A DNA stretch of 64,000 nucleotides, taken from the NCBI GenBank assembly GCA_964586455.1, contig CAZPHV010000004.1, positions 1-64,000 of the forward strand. Reading direction: 5' to 3'. The first letter of the stretch is position 1; every line of letters begins with the position of its first letter. Below, piece by piece: positions 36,420-45,397 of the stretch. The position numbers and the translations under genes were made by a program. Under the pieces are notes generated by a model. The model ran no database searches and had not been told where the DNA came from. It saw only the letters and a program-made list of their open reading frames with translations. This DNA is from Aquimonas sp964586455 (GTDB lineage: Bacteria; Pseudomonadota; Gammaproteobacteria; Xanthomonadales; Xanthomonadaceae).

Positions 36420-37132
36420 GGCGCGCGCAAGCGGGGTTCACTCTGGTGGAGATCCTGGTCGCCACCAGTTTGCTCGCGCTGATGATCCTCGGTGCGATGG
36501 CTGCGCTGTCGAGCAGCGTGCGCTCAGTGCGCTCCGGCGAGGCCTTGGTCAGCCGCACCGACAGCGTGCGCATTGCGCAGGAATTCATGCGTCGTCAGCT
36601 CTCGCAGGCCTTGGCGCTGCCGTTCGAGCGCACCGACGATCTTGGCATGGTGTTCGTATTCGAAGGTGGTGACCGCGACCTGAAGTTTGTGGCGCCGATG
36701 CCGGGCCATCTCGCTCGCGGCGGACCGCACGTGCAGCAAATCAGCATCGGCAGCGGAGAGCGCGGACTGAAGCGCATTGAGTTCACGCACGCCCTGCTGA
36801 ACGGATACGACGACCCCCAGAGTGGCTCGGACCAACGACCCCCCGTCGTGGTGCTTGAGGGGTTGCAGGACGCCCACTTCGAATACCGTTCGGTTGACGA
36901 GAATGGTGAACTTCTGCCGTGGACGCGCAACTGGGATTATCCGCAGTTCGTTCCAATGATGGTGCGTGTGGTCGCCGAGTTTCCCAGCGATCGCCCGCAA
37001 CATTGGCCGCAGTTCGAAGTTCCGGTCCATGCTGGTGCGTCCGGGTCGGTCGGAAGCTTCTACAGCCGTCTGCAGTCCACGCGCGAGCGGCGTGACCGCG
37101 ACAGCGACTCGCCAAGCAGGCCCCCGCAGTGA
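36416..37132 (+). CDS. gspJ: Minor pseudopilin GspJ
   Basis: The 238-residue protein has a prepilin site (QAG before FTLVEILVATSLLALMILGA) and the GspJ body with EFMRRQLSQALALPF and LQDAHFEYRSVDENGELLPW. The start is GTG 36416 overlapping the gspI stop, and its own stop overlaps the GTG start of gspK. Length is normal. Confidence 0.93.
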   Translation: MRRAQAGFTLVEILVATSLLALMILGAMAALSSSVRSVRSGEALVSRTDSVRIAQEFMRRQLSQALALPFERTDDLGMVFVFEGGDRDLKFVAPMPGHLARGGPHVQQISIGSGERGLKRIEFTHALLNGYDDPQSGSDQRPPVVVLEGLQDAHFEYRSVDENGELLPWTRNWDYPQFVPMMVRVVAEFPSDRPQHWPQFEVPVHAGASGSVGSFYSRLQSTRERRDRDSDSPSRPPQ

Positions 37133-38043
37133 GCGCAGTGCGCTCTGTCCTCGTCAAGCCGCGCACCCGCGGCGTTGCGTTGATCTTCGTGCTGTGGCTG
37201 TTGGCGCTTCTGACGTTGTTGCTGGGCAGCTTCGCCCTGATCACCCGCACCGAGTCCCTGCAGGCACGGCATCTGTTTGACACAACCCGCGCGCGCTATG
37301 CCGCCGAGGCCGGCATCAACCAGGCGGCCTGGGCGCTGGCGCTGCCAGACCCAACCCTGCGCTGGCTGCCCGACGGTCGCGAGTACCGGGTGCAGTTCGA
37401 AGAGGCGGAGGTCTCGATCCGAGTCACAGACGAGTCCGGTCTTATCGACCTGAATGCCGCCGACGTGCAGACCTTCGTCAACCTGTTCGTGGGCGCGGGC
37501 GTTGAGTTGACCCAGGCTACAGCCATCGCCGAGTCCATCCTCGACTGGCGTGATGGCGACGACCTGAAAATGCTCAATGGGGCAGAGGATGCCGATTACC
37601 GGGCCGCCGGCTACCCCTACGGTGCCAAGGATGCGCCGTTCGATCTGGTTGCAGAACTCCAGCAGGTGATGGGCATGAGCCACGAGCTCTACCTGCACGT
37701 CGCGCCGGCCTTGACGGTGTACTCAGGGCAGGCCGTACCCAATCTCTCGTTCGCGCCGGCCCTGGTCGTTCAGGCCCTCCTTGGAATGGGCCCCCCTGAA
37801 GCGGCGAGCCTGGTGCAGCAGCGGCAGAGCTGGGTGCCCGGAGTCGACCAAACGAACTTCATCCTGCCCGACGGTACCCCCCTCGTGGCGGAGGGCGGCA
37901 CCGGGACGTATAGTATTGAGTCGCGCGCCACCCTTCCGAACGGTGCCTACACGGAACTTCGGGTGACTCTGCGACTCGGAGGCTCCGGCATTTCCGGTCG
38001 TGCTTTCAGCGTCCTGCGCTGGCAGGACAGAAGCGCGCTGTGA
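37129..38043 (+). CDS. gspK: Minor pseudopilin GspK
   Basis: The 304-residue protein caps the pseudopilus tip. The N terminus has RGVALIFVLWLLALLTLLLG with a non-Glu position 5, as typical of GspK. It continues with TESLQARHLFDTTRARYAAE and the saposin-like helical domain with ESGLIDLNAADVQTF. The start is GTG, overlapping the gspJ stop. Confidence 0.93.
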   Translation: MSAVRSVLVKPRTRGVALIFVLWLLALLTLLLGSFALITRTESLQARHLFDTTRARYAAEAGINQAAWALALPDPTLRWLPDGREYRVQFEEAEVSIRVTDESGLIDLNAADVQTFVNLFVGAGVELTQATAIAESILDWRDGDDLKMLNGAEDADYRAAGYPYGAKDAPFDLVAELQQVMGMSHELYLHVAPALTVYSGQAVPNLSFAPALVVQALLGMGPPEAASLVQQRQSWVPGVDQTNFILPDGTPLVAEGGTGTYSIESRATLPNGAYTELRVTLRLGGSGISGRAFSVLRWQDRSAL

Positions 38044-38086
38044 GGGCCCTGGCCCTTTCCCCGATCAACTCACGTGAAGCTGGCGC

Positions 38087-39214
38087 ATGACCTTGGCGGA
38101 TGCCCTCAACCCGCTGCTTGCGCGACTGCGGTCGCGCCTGGCCCAGACACCCTTGCCACAGTTCTGGCAGTGGTGGTCGGGCGAGCTGCTGTCCTTTCTC
38201 CCCCCGCGCTGGCGTGAGGCGCTGGCGGTCGAGCACGCCTGCCTGCTGCTGAGCCGATTCGAGACCGGCTGCGACGTCCAGCTTGAGCGCGCCGGTGTGC
38301 GCAGCTCTCTGCTGCAGCTTGCGGACGATCAGCGTGAGAACTGGCGCGAACAGCTGTCGCGCGGTATCGACGAGAATCTCCGAAACTTGCCGCAGGTGCT
38401 GGGTCTGCCAGCGGCGCGTCTGCTCCGTCGCAGCGTGCAGCTGCCGGCAGCGGCGCTGGACAATCTCGACGCCGTGCTGGGTTTCGAGCTGGATCGCCAG
38501 ACCCCTTTCAAACCGGATCAGGTCTACTTCGCCAGCCGCGTGCTGAAGCAGGACGCAGGCGGCAAGCAGGTGCAGGTCGAACTGCTGGTGGTGCCAAGAC
38601 CGGTGCTGGACGAAGCCGTCGCAGCGCTCGGCTCGCTGGCGCAGGGCTTGGCGGGTGTCGACGTGTTGGACGCGCACGGGCGTCGAGTCGGGGTCAATCT
38701 GCTGCCGGTCGAGCGCCGAGCCAGTCAGCCGCGCACTCAGCCGCTGATCCAGCTTGGCCTGCTGCTCGCCAGTGTGGTGCTGGTGTTCTTCGGCATGGGG
38801 CAGATTGTCGAAAACCGCGTCGGCGCGGTGGAGTCGATGCAGGCGCAGGTGCAAGAACAGCGCGAGCGTGCGCGCGAAGTCAGCGCGCTGCGCACCCAGC
38901 TGGAGGACTCCGCGGGCGCCGCCAATTTTCTCGCCGTACAGAAGCAGACTCAGGCCTCAATGGTGCTGCTGCTTGACGAAATCACCCGGCGGCTGCCCGA
39001 CGACACTTTCTTGACCCGGCTTTCGGTCAGCGGCAATCAGGTCAGTCTGAGCGGCTACAGCGCGCAGGCGCTGAAGCTGGTCGGCGAGCTGCAGAAGTCC
39101 GAGTTGCTGAAAGACGCCGCGCTGAACGGCGGCGTGCAGCAGGAGCCCAGGGTCGCGCGCGACATGTTCACCATCAACGCCAGTTACGGCCCTGATCCGA
39201 AGGCCAATCCGTGA
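38087..39214 (+). CDS. gspL: Type II secretion protein GspL (XpsL type, PilN-like)
   Basis: The 375-residue protein should recruit GspE to the membrane. It has a cytoplasmic actin-like region (residues 1-~210), one membrane segment (LIQLGLLLASVVLVFFGMGQ) and a periplasmic coiled coil plus ferredoxin-like domain (VEN to the end, like PilN: LLDEITRRLPDDTFLTRLSV). It follows gspK by 43 bases and overlaps the GTG start of gspM by 4. Confidence 0.9.
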   Translation: MTLADALNPLLARLRSRLAQTPLPQFWQWWSGELLSFLPPRWREALAVEHACLLLSRFETGCDVQLERAGVRSSLLQLADDQRENWREQLSRGIDENLRNLPQVLGLPAARLLRRSVQLPAAALDNLDAVLGFELDRQTPFKPDQVYFASRVLKQDAGGKQVQVELLVVPRPVLDEAVAALGSLAQGLAGVDVLDAHGRRVGVNLLPVERRASQPRTQPLIQLGLLLASVVLVFFGMGQIVENRVGAVESMQAQVQEQRERAREVSALRTQLEDSAGAANFLAVQKQTQASMVLLLDEITRRLPDDTFLTRLSVSGNQVSLSGYSAQALKLVGELQKSELLKDAALNGGVQQEPRVARDMFTINASYGPDPKANP

Positions 39215-39813
39215 GCCTGTCCACTCTGACTCCGCAGCAGAGTCGCTGGCTTGCACTGGGCCTGCTCGGCGCGGTGCTTGGTCTGTTCTATCTTGTGTTC
39301 GTGCACTGGTGGTTCGTGGTGCCCTTTATCGAGGCGCGCAGCGCATTCATCGAGGAGCGTGCACAGGAGCAGCGCCTGCGTGCGAATGCCAGCCAGCGAG
39401 AAGAGATTGAAGCTCGGCTTGCCGAGGTGCGCGCTTTTGAGGCAGGCAACCCGGGATTCCTGTCGGAAACCAGCTTCGATCTGGCTGCCCCTTCGCTGAT
39501 CATGCGCATCCAAAGTGCCGTCGAACGCCAAGGCCAACCGGAGCGCTGCCTGATCATCAACAGTCAGCCGGTGCGTGGCCAGCAGGCTGAAAAGTTTGAG
39601 CGGGTGACCATCCAGGTGCGATTGCGCTGCGAACTGGAGCACCTGTATCCGGTGCTGCATGAGCTTGAAAGCGGCAGCCCGCAGCTGTTCCTCTCCGAGC
39701 TCAATGTGGTCGCGCGGCGCATGCCCTCGCATCCCGGTGGTGAGGTTTTCATCGGCTACGTCGACATTTCCTTCAACGCGCACGGCTATCTGCGGCCACA
39801 GGGAGGACGCTGA
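39211..39813 (+). CDS. gspM: Type II secretion protein GspM (XpsM type)
   Basis: The 200-residue protein has a short cytoplasmic N terminus, one membrane segment (LALGLLGAVLGLFYLVFVHW), a charged helix (AQEQRLRANASQREEIEARL) and a periplasmic alpha/beta domain. It partners with GspL. The GTG start overlaps the gspL stop, and its TGA overlaps the gspN ATG by one base. Confidence 0.88.
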   Translation: MSLSTLTPQQSRWLALGLLGAVLGLFYLVFVHWWFVVPFIEARSAFIEERAQEQRLRANASQREEIEARLAEVRAFEAGNPGFLSETSFDLAAPSLIMRIQSAVERQGQPERCLIINSQPVRGQQAEKFERVTIQVRLRCELEHLYPVLHELESGSPQLFLSELNVVARRMPSHPGGEVFIGYVDISFNAHGYLRPQGGR

Positions 39814-40529
39814 TGGCCAGCCGCTCGCAGATTCTGCTCACCTCGGCACTGGCTGCCGTCACAGCATGGAGTGCTCTGTTCGCTCTGTCAGGCGTGTTCG
39901 GCCTCGGCGGTCGCTACGGGCTGCTGCCGGACGATCCCTTGCTGGTTTCTGAGCTTCCCGAAGTGAATCTTGAGCAGGCCGTCAGCGCGCTCGAAGGCCC
40001 CGGCACCTATGCGGCGATCGGTGATAGGCCGCTGTTCAATTTCGACCGTCGGCCGCTGCCGCCCGTCAACGTCCCCAATTCGGACGCTGGGGTCGTGGCG
40101 CCACCGCCGCCGCCGCCCGAGTTCATTCTCACCAGCATCATCAAGAGCGCTGACAGGCAGATCGCAATCGTCCAGCACACGCCCTCGGGCAAGAGCCAGA
40201 CGGTCGTGGTCGGCGCTGAAATGCAGGCCGAGCTGGCGGGCTGGACCCTGGTTGAACTTGCGCCGCGTGGTGCGGTGTTCGAAGGCGGCGGCGGTCGCAA
40301 GTCCTTCGAACTGCGCGTGTTCGATGGCACCGGCGGCCAGCCGCCTACACCCATCGATGTGCCTCCGGCGCAGAATGCAGTGGCTCAAGACGGAGCTGCA
40401 CCCACCGTGGGTGCGGACGGCCAGCCACAGGCGGCCGATACGCCTGAGGCGCGCGCCGAGATGATTCGACGCCGAATCGAAGAGCGCCGCCGGCAGATGC
40501 GCGAGGAGGCCGAGCGTGCGCGCCAGTGA
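39813..40529 (+). CDS. gspN: Type II secretion protein GspN (XpsN, GspC-like role)
   Basis: The 238-residue protein has an N-terminal membrane segment and a periplasmic homology-region-like beta domain (LTSIIKSADRQIAIVQHTPS; ELAGWTLVELAPRGAVFEGG). A Pro/Ala linker and a strongly charged C-terminal helix (IRRRIEERRRQMREEAERAR) follow. In the Xanthomonas xps operon this position is held by XpsN, which links the inner-membrane complex to secretin GspD as GspC does elsewhere. No separate gspC is present. GGGAGGA precedes the ATG. Confidence 0.88.
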   Translation: MASRSQILLTSALAAVTAWSALFALSGVFGLGGRYGLLPDDPLLVSELPEVNLEQAVSALEGPGTYAAIGDRPLFNFDRRPLPPVNVPNSDAGVVAPPPPPPEFILTSIIKSADRQIAIVQHTPSGKSQTVVVGAEMQAELAGWTLVELAPRGAVFEGGGGRKSFELRVFDGTGGQPPTPIDVPPAQNAVAQDGAAPTVGADGQPQAADTPEARAEMIRRRIEERRRQMREEAERARQ

Positions 40530-40622
40530 ACCCACCGCCCCAGCAGCCGGCCAGCCAAAGTCCGGCAGGCTGCTCGGCGGGAACCTTTATCGGGATGTGT
40601 GCTCTGTCGCCGTCCCCCGTCC

Positions 40623-40642
40623 GGGGCGGCAATTGCCGCCCC
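40623..40642 (+). promoter_or_regulatory. Perfect palindrome in the gspD leader
   Basis: GGGGCGGCAATTGCCGCCCC is a perfect 20-base palindrome ending 7 bases before the AGGAG ribosome site of gspD. As RNA it would form an 8-bp GC-rich hairpin beside the initiation site. As DNA it could be a protein-binding site. It lies in the only sizeable gap (132 bases) of the downstream half of the operon. Confidence 0.6.
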
Positions 40643-40661
40643 TGCAGCAGGAGTCATTCGC

Positions 40662-42902
40662 GTGAGCCAACGCATCATCGGACTGCTCGCCTGTGCGAGC
40701 TTCGTATTCCTCAGCGGTTGCGCCAGCACCGGCGGCAGCTATGCGCCCCTGCAGTCGCGGCCTCAGCCTAGCCAGCCGGTCGCGCAGTCACTGGCGCTGC
40801 CGCAGGGGCTGGAAGCAGAAGACGCGAAAGACGGCCTGGCGACAGAGGATCCGACATCGGGAGAGACGGTTCGTCTTGGCACAGGCAGCTTCATCAACCG
40901 TGATCTTGCCAGCCGCAGCCCCGCCGGCGCCGGCTCGACCGGAGAGGTGACTTTCAACTTTGAAGGCGAGTCGCTGCATGCTGTAGTCAAAGCCATTCTC
41001 GGTGACTTCCTGCAGGAGAATTACGTGATCGCCCCCGGAGTGCAGGGGACAGTCACCTTCTCCACGGCCAAGCCCCTGCGTGGCGACCAGGCGTTGTCGA
41101 TCCTTGAAATGCTGCTGCGCTGGAACAACGCCACCGCGATTTGGCAGGACGGTCGCTACACGATCCTGCCGGTGGCCCAGGCTCTGCCGGGCAACTTGAC
41201 CCCGCGCACCGGGCCCGCCGCCAGCGCCCGCGGCTATGAAGTCCGCGCTGTGCCTCTCCAGTTCATCTCAGCGGTGGAAATGGAGAAACTGCTCAAGCCC
41301 TACGCCAAGCCGGAAGGCGTCGTCACCGTTGACCCCGCCCGCAACTTGCTGGTGCTTGCCGGCACGGCCGCCGAGCTGGCGAACTACCAGCAGACCATCG
41401 AAATCTTCGACGTCGACTGGCTGGCGGGAATGTCGGTGGGTACCTACCGCCTGGAGCAGGCCGAAGCCGCGAAGGTGGTCGGCGAGCTCGAGAAGGTGTT
41501 CGGCGAAGGCTCGGGCACCCCGCTGTCCGGGATGTTCCGGTTCATTCCGCTTGAAGGCGTCAATTCGATCATCGTCATCACGTCGCAGCCGCGCTACCTG
41601 TCCCAGGTAAAGGAGTGGATCGAGCGTCTTGATGATGGCGGCAGCCAAAGCGGTTCGCGCCTGTATGTGTACGACGTCAAGAACGTCAAGGCCACGGATC
41701 TGGCTGGCACCCTGGGTGAGATTTTTGGCGGCCAGCCTCGCCAGCAGCGCGCAAGTCAGAGCGGTGCGGTAGCCCCGGGGCTTGAGCCCGTCCGCGCAAG
41801 CACCTTGGGCCGAGGCGAGCAGCCGCGCTTCGACAATACTCCGCAGGCGGGCACGGAGGTCGCCGAGTTGACGCTTGGCGCCGGTGGTCAGTCCAGCGGC
41901 GGCGGAGTGCCAGGCGCCACGGGTGTCTCAGGACCGGTTGTGGATGCAGCGGGCGGCATCGCCCTGGGCTCGGAAGAGAACGTACGCGTCTCAGCGATCG
42001 AGGAAAACAACCAGCTGCTGGTCAAGGCGACCAGCCAGCAGTGGGAATCGATACGTCGGGTCATCGAGCGTCTGGACCAGATTCCTCTGCAGGTGCACAT
42101 CGAGGCGCGAGTGGTGGATGTCACGCTCAACAATGAGCTCAACTATGGCGTGAGCTGGTTTGTGGAAAACGCCATCGAGGACGGCGTGATCCGAGGAATC
42201 GCAAGCCGCAGGAACAGTTTCAGTTCTCAGGAGGTTTCCATCGTCAACGGTGCCACCAACTGGAACTTCATCGCAGGACGAAGCATCCAGGGCATCATGG
42301 ATCTGCTCGACAGTGTCACTCGAACCGAGGTGCTCTCGGCGCCTTCTGTCATGGTTCTGAACAACAAGAGTGCAAGTGTCAATGTGGGCATCCAGATCCC
42401 GATCCAGAGTGTCTCCATCGGGGGGCTGCCTGGCACTGGCATCGGCAGCGGGACGACACAAAATTCGTTCACGCAGTTCCTGCAGACCGGCGTCACCCTG
42501 ACCGTCACGCCGCGGGTGAACCCAGGTGGACTGGTCTTCATGGAGATCGAGCAGGAGGACAGCAGCCCCGGTGCCACCCCTGCTGGCGGAGGCAATCCAC
42601 CGATCAACAACAAGACGATCAGCACCGAAGTTGCGGTTCAGTCGGGAGAGACCCTGATCCTCGGTGGCCTGATCAAGCAATCCGACGCGAGAAGCAAGGC
42701 AGGCCTACCCTTCATCAGCCGCATACCGGTGTTTGGAGCGCTCTTCGGAAGCCATGCCACTCGGTCGGATCGGCAGGAGCTGATCGTGCTCATCACGCCA
42801 CGTGTAGTCGCCAGCCCGGAAGAGGCTCGCCGTGTCACGGATGAGTACATGCGTCAGTTCCGCGGAATCCAGCCCTTGCGCCCGACTGGCACAGCGGACT
42901 AA
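40662..42902 (+). CDS. gspD: Type II secretion outer-membrane secretin GspD
   Basis: The 746-residue protein forms the outer-membrane exit channel. It is a lipoprotein here: GTG 40662 (with AGGAG upstream) starts a signal peptide ending in a lipobox (FLSGCAS). N0 (VTFNFEGESLHAVVKAILGD) and N1-N3 domains follow, then a Gly/Ser-rich insert, then the secretin domain (QVHIEARVVDVTLNNELNYG; VQSGETLILGGLIKQ; GLPFISRIPVFGALFG; ELIVLITPRVV). The lipid anchor may make a separate pilotin unnecessary. It is the last gsp gene of the operon. Confidence 0.95.
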   Translation: MSQRIIGLLACASFVFLSGCASTGGSYAPLQSRPQPSQPVAQSLALPQGLEAEDAKDGLATEDPTSGETVRLGTGSFINRDLASRSPAGAGSTGEVTFNFEGESLHAVVKAILGDFLQENYVIAPGVQGTVTFSTAKPLRGDQALSILEMLLRWNNATAIWQDGRYTILPVAQALPGNLTPRTGPAASARGYEVRAVPLQFISAVEMEKLLKPYAKPEGVVTVDPARNLLVLAGTAAELANYQQTIEIFDVDWLAGMSVGTYRLEQAEAAKVVGELEKVFGEGSGTPLSGMFRFIPLEGVNSIIVITSQPRYLSQVKEWIERLDDGGSQSGSRLYVYDVKNVKATDLAGTLGEIFGGQPRQQRASQSGAVAPGLEPVRASTLGRGEQPRFDNTPQAGTEVAELTLGAGGQSSGGGVPGATGVSGPVVDAAGGIALGSEENVRVSAIEENNQLLVKATSQQWESIRRVIERLDQIPLQVHIEARVVDVTLNNELNYGVSWFVENAIEDGVIRGIASRRNSFSSQEVSIVNGATNWNFIAGRSIQGIMDLLDSVTRTEVLSAPSVMVLNNKSASVNVGIQIPIQSVSIGGLPGTGIGSGTTQNSFTQFLQTGVTLTVTPRVNPGGLVFMEIEQEDSSPGATPAGGGNPPINNKTISTEVAVQSGETLILGGLIKQSDARSKAGLPFISRIPVFGALFGSHATRSDRQELIVLITPRVVASPEEARRVTDEYMRQFRGIQPLRPTGTAD

Positions 42903-42921
42903 CACAGAACAGGAGTCAACG

Positions 42922-43383
42922 ATGTCGATGAAGCTCATTACCCACCCACCCACCCGGTCCCGGGGCCGGGCTGTCCGCGCAGTTTTCGCGGCCTGCGCTC
43001 TGCTTCTACTCGCCGCCTGTGCTTCCACGGGCACCACCTCGCAGGCCATCTCTACCGGCTCGGAGCCGCTGGAAACTCGTGCCAAGCAGCGCTGGGACCT
43101 ACTCATTGCTGGCAAGGCTTTGGAGGCCTGGGAGTACCTGAGCCCCGGTTACCGGCAGACCAGGGACGCCCAGCGCTACGCAGACGACATGCGCAACCGT
43201 CCTACTCGGTGGTTGTCGGCGGGGGTCAACAGCGTCGAGTGCGAGGACGAGGATGTGTGTGTAGTGGTGGTTCGCATGGAATTTGAGGCTCCGGTGCCCG
43301 GCCGCAGCGGCGGCGCGCGGGCCGAGGGCTGGGTTCGCGAGAACTGGTTGCGTATAGACGGCGCGTGGTACCATGTTCCTTAA
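42922..43383 (+). CDS. Predicted lipoprotein downstream of gspD
   Basis: The 153-residue protein begins at ATG 42922 (AGGAG 7 bases upstream) and has a signal peptide ending in LLAACAS, so it is a lipoprotein. The mature part has KQRWDLLIAGKALEAWEYLS and YRQTRDAQRYADDMRN, then a beta segment around VECEDEDVCVVVVRMEFEAP with a Cys pair, ending in WVRENWLRIDGAWYHVP. The overall pattern resembles small NTF2-like lipoproteins. Being 19 bases after gspD, it may be part of the operon; a pilotin-like role is a guess. Confidence 0.78.
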   Translation: MSMKLITHPPTRSRGRAVRAVFAACALLLLAACASTGTTSQAISTGSEPLETRAKQRWDLLIAGKALEAWEYLSPGYRQTRDAQRYADDMRNRPTRWLSAGVNSVECEDEDVCVVVVRMEFEAPVPGRSGGARAEGWVRENWLRIDGAWYHVP

Positions 43384-43454
43384 TCCGGCGCGCGGATCCC
43401 GTCCCTTGCATGTGGTGCGGTCTTCTCGTAGCCTTGGAAAATGTGTGACTTAGA

Positions 43455-43483
43455 CTGATCCGGGAGGGTAGGGCTCGGATCAG
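43455..43483 (+). promoter_or_regulatory. Leader stem-loop of the exported 595-aa protein gene
   Basis: CTGATCCG and CGGATCAG form a perfect 8-bp stem around a 13-base G-rich loop. It sits about 67 bases before the ATG at 43550, in the untranslated leader if the promoter lies near the AT-richer stretch at 43434-43455. Such 5' hairpins often stabilise abundant mRNAs. Confidence 0.5.
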
Positions 43484-43549
43484 AGCGGCGCACAAAAAAC
43501 ACCCTGCCAAGCAAAGCCCTGTGATTGAATCAACTTTAGGAGTGAGTCC

Positions 43550-45337
43550 ATGAAGAAGTCCTCGCTGTCTGGCGCCGTCGCGGCAGCCATCGTCGGCGCC
43601 GCCGGCCTGGTGTCGTTGGCGCACGCCCAGTCGGTCAACAGTCGCCTGTTCCTGAACCCGGATGGTCTGGGTCAGGTTCTGGTGTACCCGTACTACACCG
43701 TCAACAAGAACCAGGCCACCCTGATCTCGGTCGTCAACACGACCGACCAGGTCAAGGCCGTCAAGGTTCGCTTCCTCGAAGGCCGCAACTCGAAGGAAGT
43801 GCTTGACTTCAACCTGTATCTGTCGCCGTTCGACGTGTGGACTGCTGCCATCACCGACCAGGGCACCGCCACTGGTCCGGGCGTGCTGAACACCTCCGAC
43901 ACCTCCTGCACCGCGCCGGCCATTCCGGCCGCTGGCGTGCCCTTCCGTAACTTTGCCTACGCTCAGGGCAGCGGCAAGGACGACGGCCCGCAGACTCTGG
44001 ATCGCACCCGCGAAGGCCACATCGAAATCATCGAGATGGGCTCGGTTGTCGACAACGGCAGCACGCTCGACCTCGTGGTCGAGACCTCGGGCGGCCAGCC
44101 GATCGCGCGTCGCCTGGCTTCGGCGGCTATCCACGACGCCACTGGCGTGCCGGCCAACTGCAATGCTCTGCGTTCCGCGCTGAGCACCGGCGGTGTGTGG
44201 GCGTCGCAGAGCCTGAACATCGACATGCTGCCGCCCAGCGGCGGCCTGTTCGGTGCGGCCAACATCGTCGACGTCGCGCTGGGTACCAACCTCAGCTACA
44301 ACGCCGATGCGATTGGTGGCTTCTACCAGAACCAGGGCGTCGACAGCGGCGGCCGTTGGAACACCCTGCACACCCTGACCGGCAGCGTGCTGCCGTCGCT
44401 GGGCCAGGCTGCGACCAACGCCACTGGCGCTGATGCTGAAGTGTTCGTCGATGGCAGCTCCGTGGTGCTTCCGTTCACCGCGCGCGGTGCAGCTCCGGTT
44501 TCGGCCGTGTTCATGTACGACGCGATCTACAACGAGTTCGTCACCGGCGAAGGCCTGGGCGCAACCTCGGAGTGGGTGATCACCTTCCCGACCAAGCGTC
44601 TGCACATCGACCGTGCGACCTTCGTGCCGGGCAGCACCTCGAATGCTCGCAACCATCAGGTCCTGCAGAACCTGCGTCCGTTCACCGACTGGGTTGACAG
44701 CACCAACGACGGTCGCGTCTACGACACCAACGGTTCCTGCGAAACCATTTCGGTCGCGTACTTCGACCGTGAAGAAGGTCCGTTCGGCACCCCGAGCGAC
44801 ATCGACTTCTCGCCGCCGCCGGTCACCTCCACCCCGGGCCTGAACCTGTGCTACGAAGCTCAGGTTGTCAGCTTCAACCAGCCGACCACCGGCGAAGCCA
44901 ACGAAGCTTCCAAGGTGCTGGGCTCGCGTTACGCTCGCAACCTGAACCTGGCCGGTGCCCCCACCGGTTGGGCGCGCATCAAGCTGGGCGTGGACACCTT
45001 GTCCGATCCGTTCGGTCTGGGTAACAGCCGCGGTAACTACCTCCCGGACGGCGCGATCCTGGCCAACGGCGAGACCAAGACCGGTCTGCGTCTGTTCGGC
45101 CTGCCGGCCACCGGCTTCTGGGCGCTGCAGGTTGCCCGTACCGACGGCGGCAGCTCGCTGGCCAACTACTCGGGTTCATGGCGTCACCGCGGCAGCCGCC
45201 GCGCGGGCTCCTACACCGAGACGATCAGCCAGAACGGCTTCGTGAGCGGTTGCACCTTCATCAACGCCAGCGGCGTGACCGAAGCTTGCCCGAACTTCCG
45301 CACTGCAGTCTCTGCGGGCGTGCCGGTTCAGCAGTAA
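43550..45337 (+). CDS. Exported protein of unknown function, probably abundant
   Basis: The 595-residue protein has a signal peptide (MKKSSLSGAVAAAIVGAAGL, cleaved after AHAQ). The mature N terminus NSRLFLNPDGLGQVLVYPYY is followed by beta-rich segments such as TLISVVNTTDQVKAVKVRFL and VLDFNLYLSPFDVWTAAITD. Cysteines are few and could pair. No lipobox, anchor or sorting tail is seen. AGGAG precedes the ATG, codons are strongly biased to C/G-ending common ones, a leader hairpin stands upstream and a very strong terminator follows. All this suggests high expression of a surface or secreted protein. Its place after gspD makes it a candidate type II substrate. I recognise no characterised family. 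Confidence 0.82.
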   Translation: MKKSSLSGAVAAAIVGAAGLVSLAHAQSVNSRLFLNPDGLGQVLVYPYYTVNKNQATLISVVNTTDQVKAVKVRFLEGRNSKEVLDFNLYLSPFDVWTAAITDQGTATGPGVLNTSDTSCTAPAIPAAGVPFRNFAYAQGSGKDDGPQTLDRTREGHIEIIEMGSVVDNGSTLDLVVETSGGQPIARRLASAAIHDATGVPANCNALRSALSTGGVWASQSLNIDMLPPSGGLFGAANIVDVALGTNLSYNADAIGGFYQNQGVDSGGRWNTLHTLTGSVLPSLGQAATNATGADAEVFVDGSSVVLPFTARGAAPVSAVFMYDAIYNEFVTGEGLGATSEWVITFPTKRLHIDRATFVPGSTSNARNHQVLQNLRPFTDWVDSTNDGRVYDTNGSCETISVAYFDREEGPFGTPSDIDFSPPPVTSTPGLNLCYEAQVVSFNQPTTGEANEASKVLGSRYARNLNLAGAPTGWARIKLGVDTLSDPFGLGNSRGNYLPDGAILANGETKTGLRLFGLPATGFWALQVARTDGGSSLANYSGSWRHRGSRRAGSYTETISQNGFVSGCTFINASGVTEACPNFRTAVSAGVPVQQ

Positions 45338-45363
45338 GCGGTCTGGTACAAAAGCAGCATCTG

Positions 45364-45396
45364 GAGAGGGGCGGCGTAAGCCGCCCCTCTCTTTTT
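45364..45396 (+). terminator. Strong rho-independent terminator
   Basis: GAGAGGGGCGGC, loop GTAA, GCCGCCCCTCTC, then TTTTT. The stem is a perfect 12 bp and starts 26 bases after the stop of the exported protein gene. Confidence 0.95.
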
Positions 45397-45397
45397 G

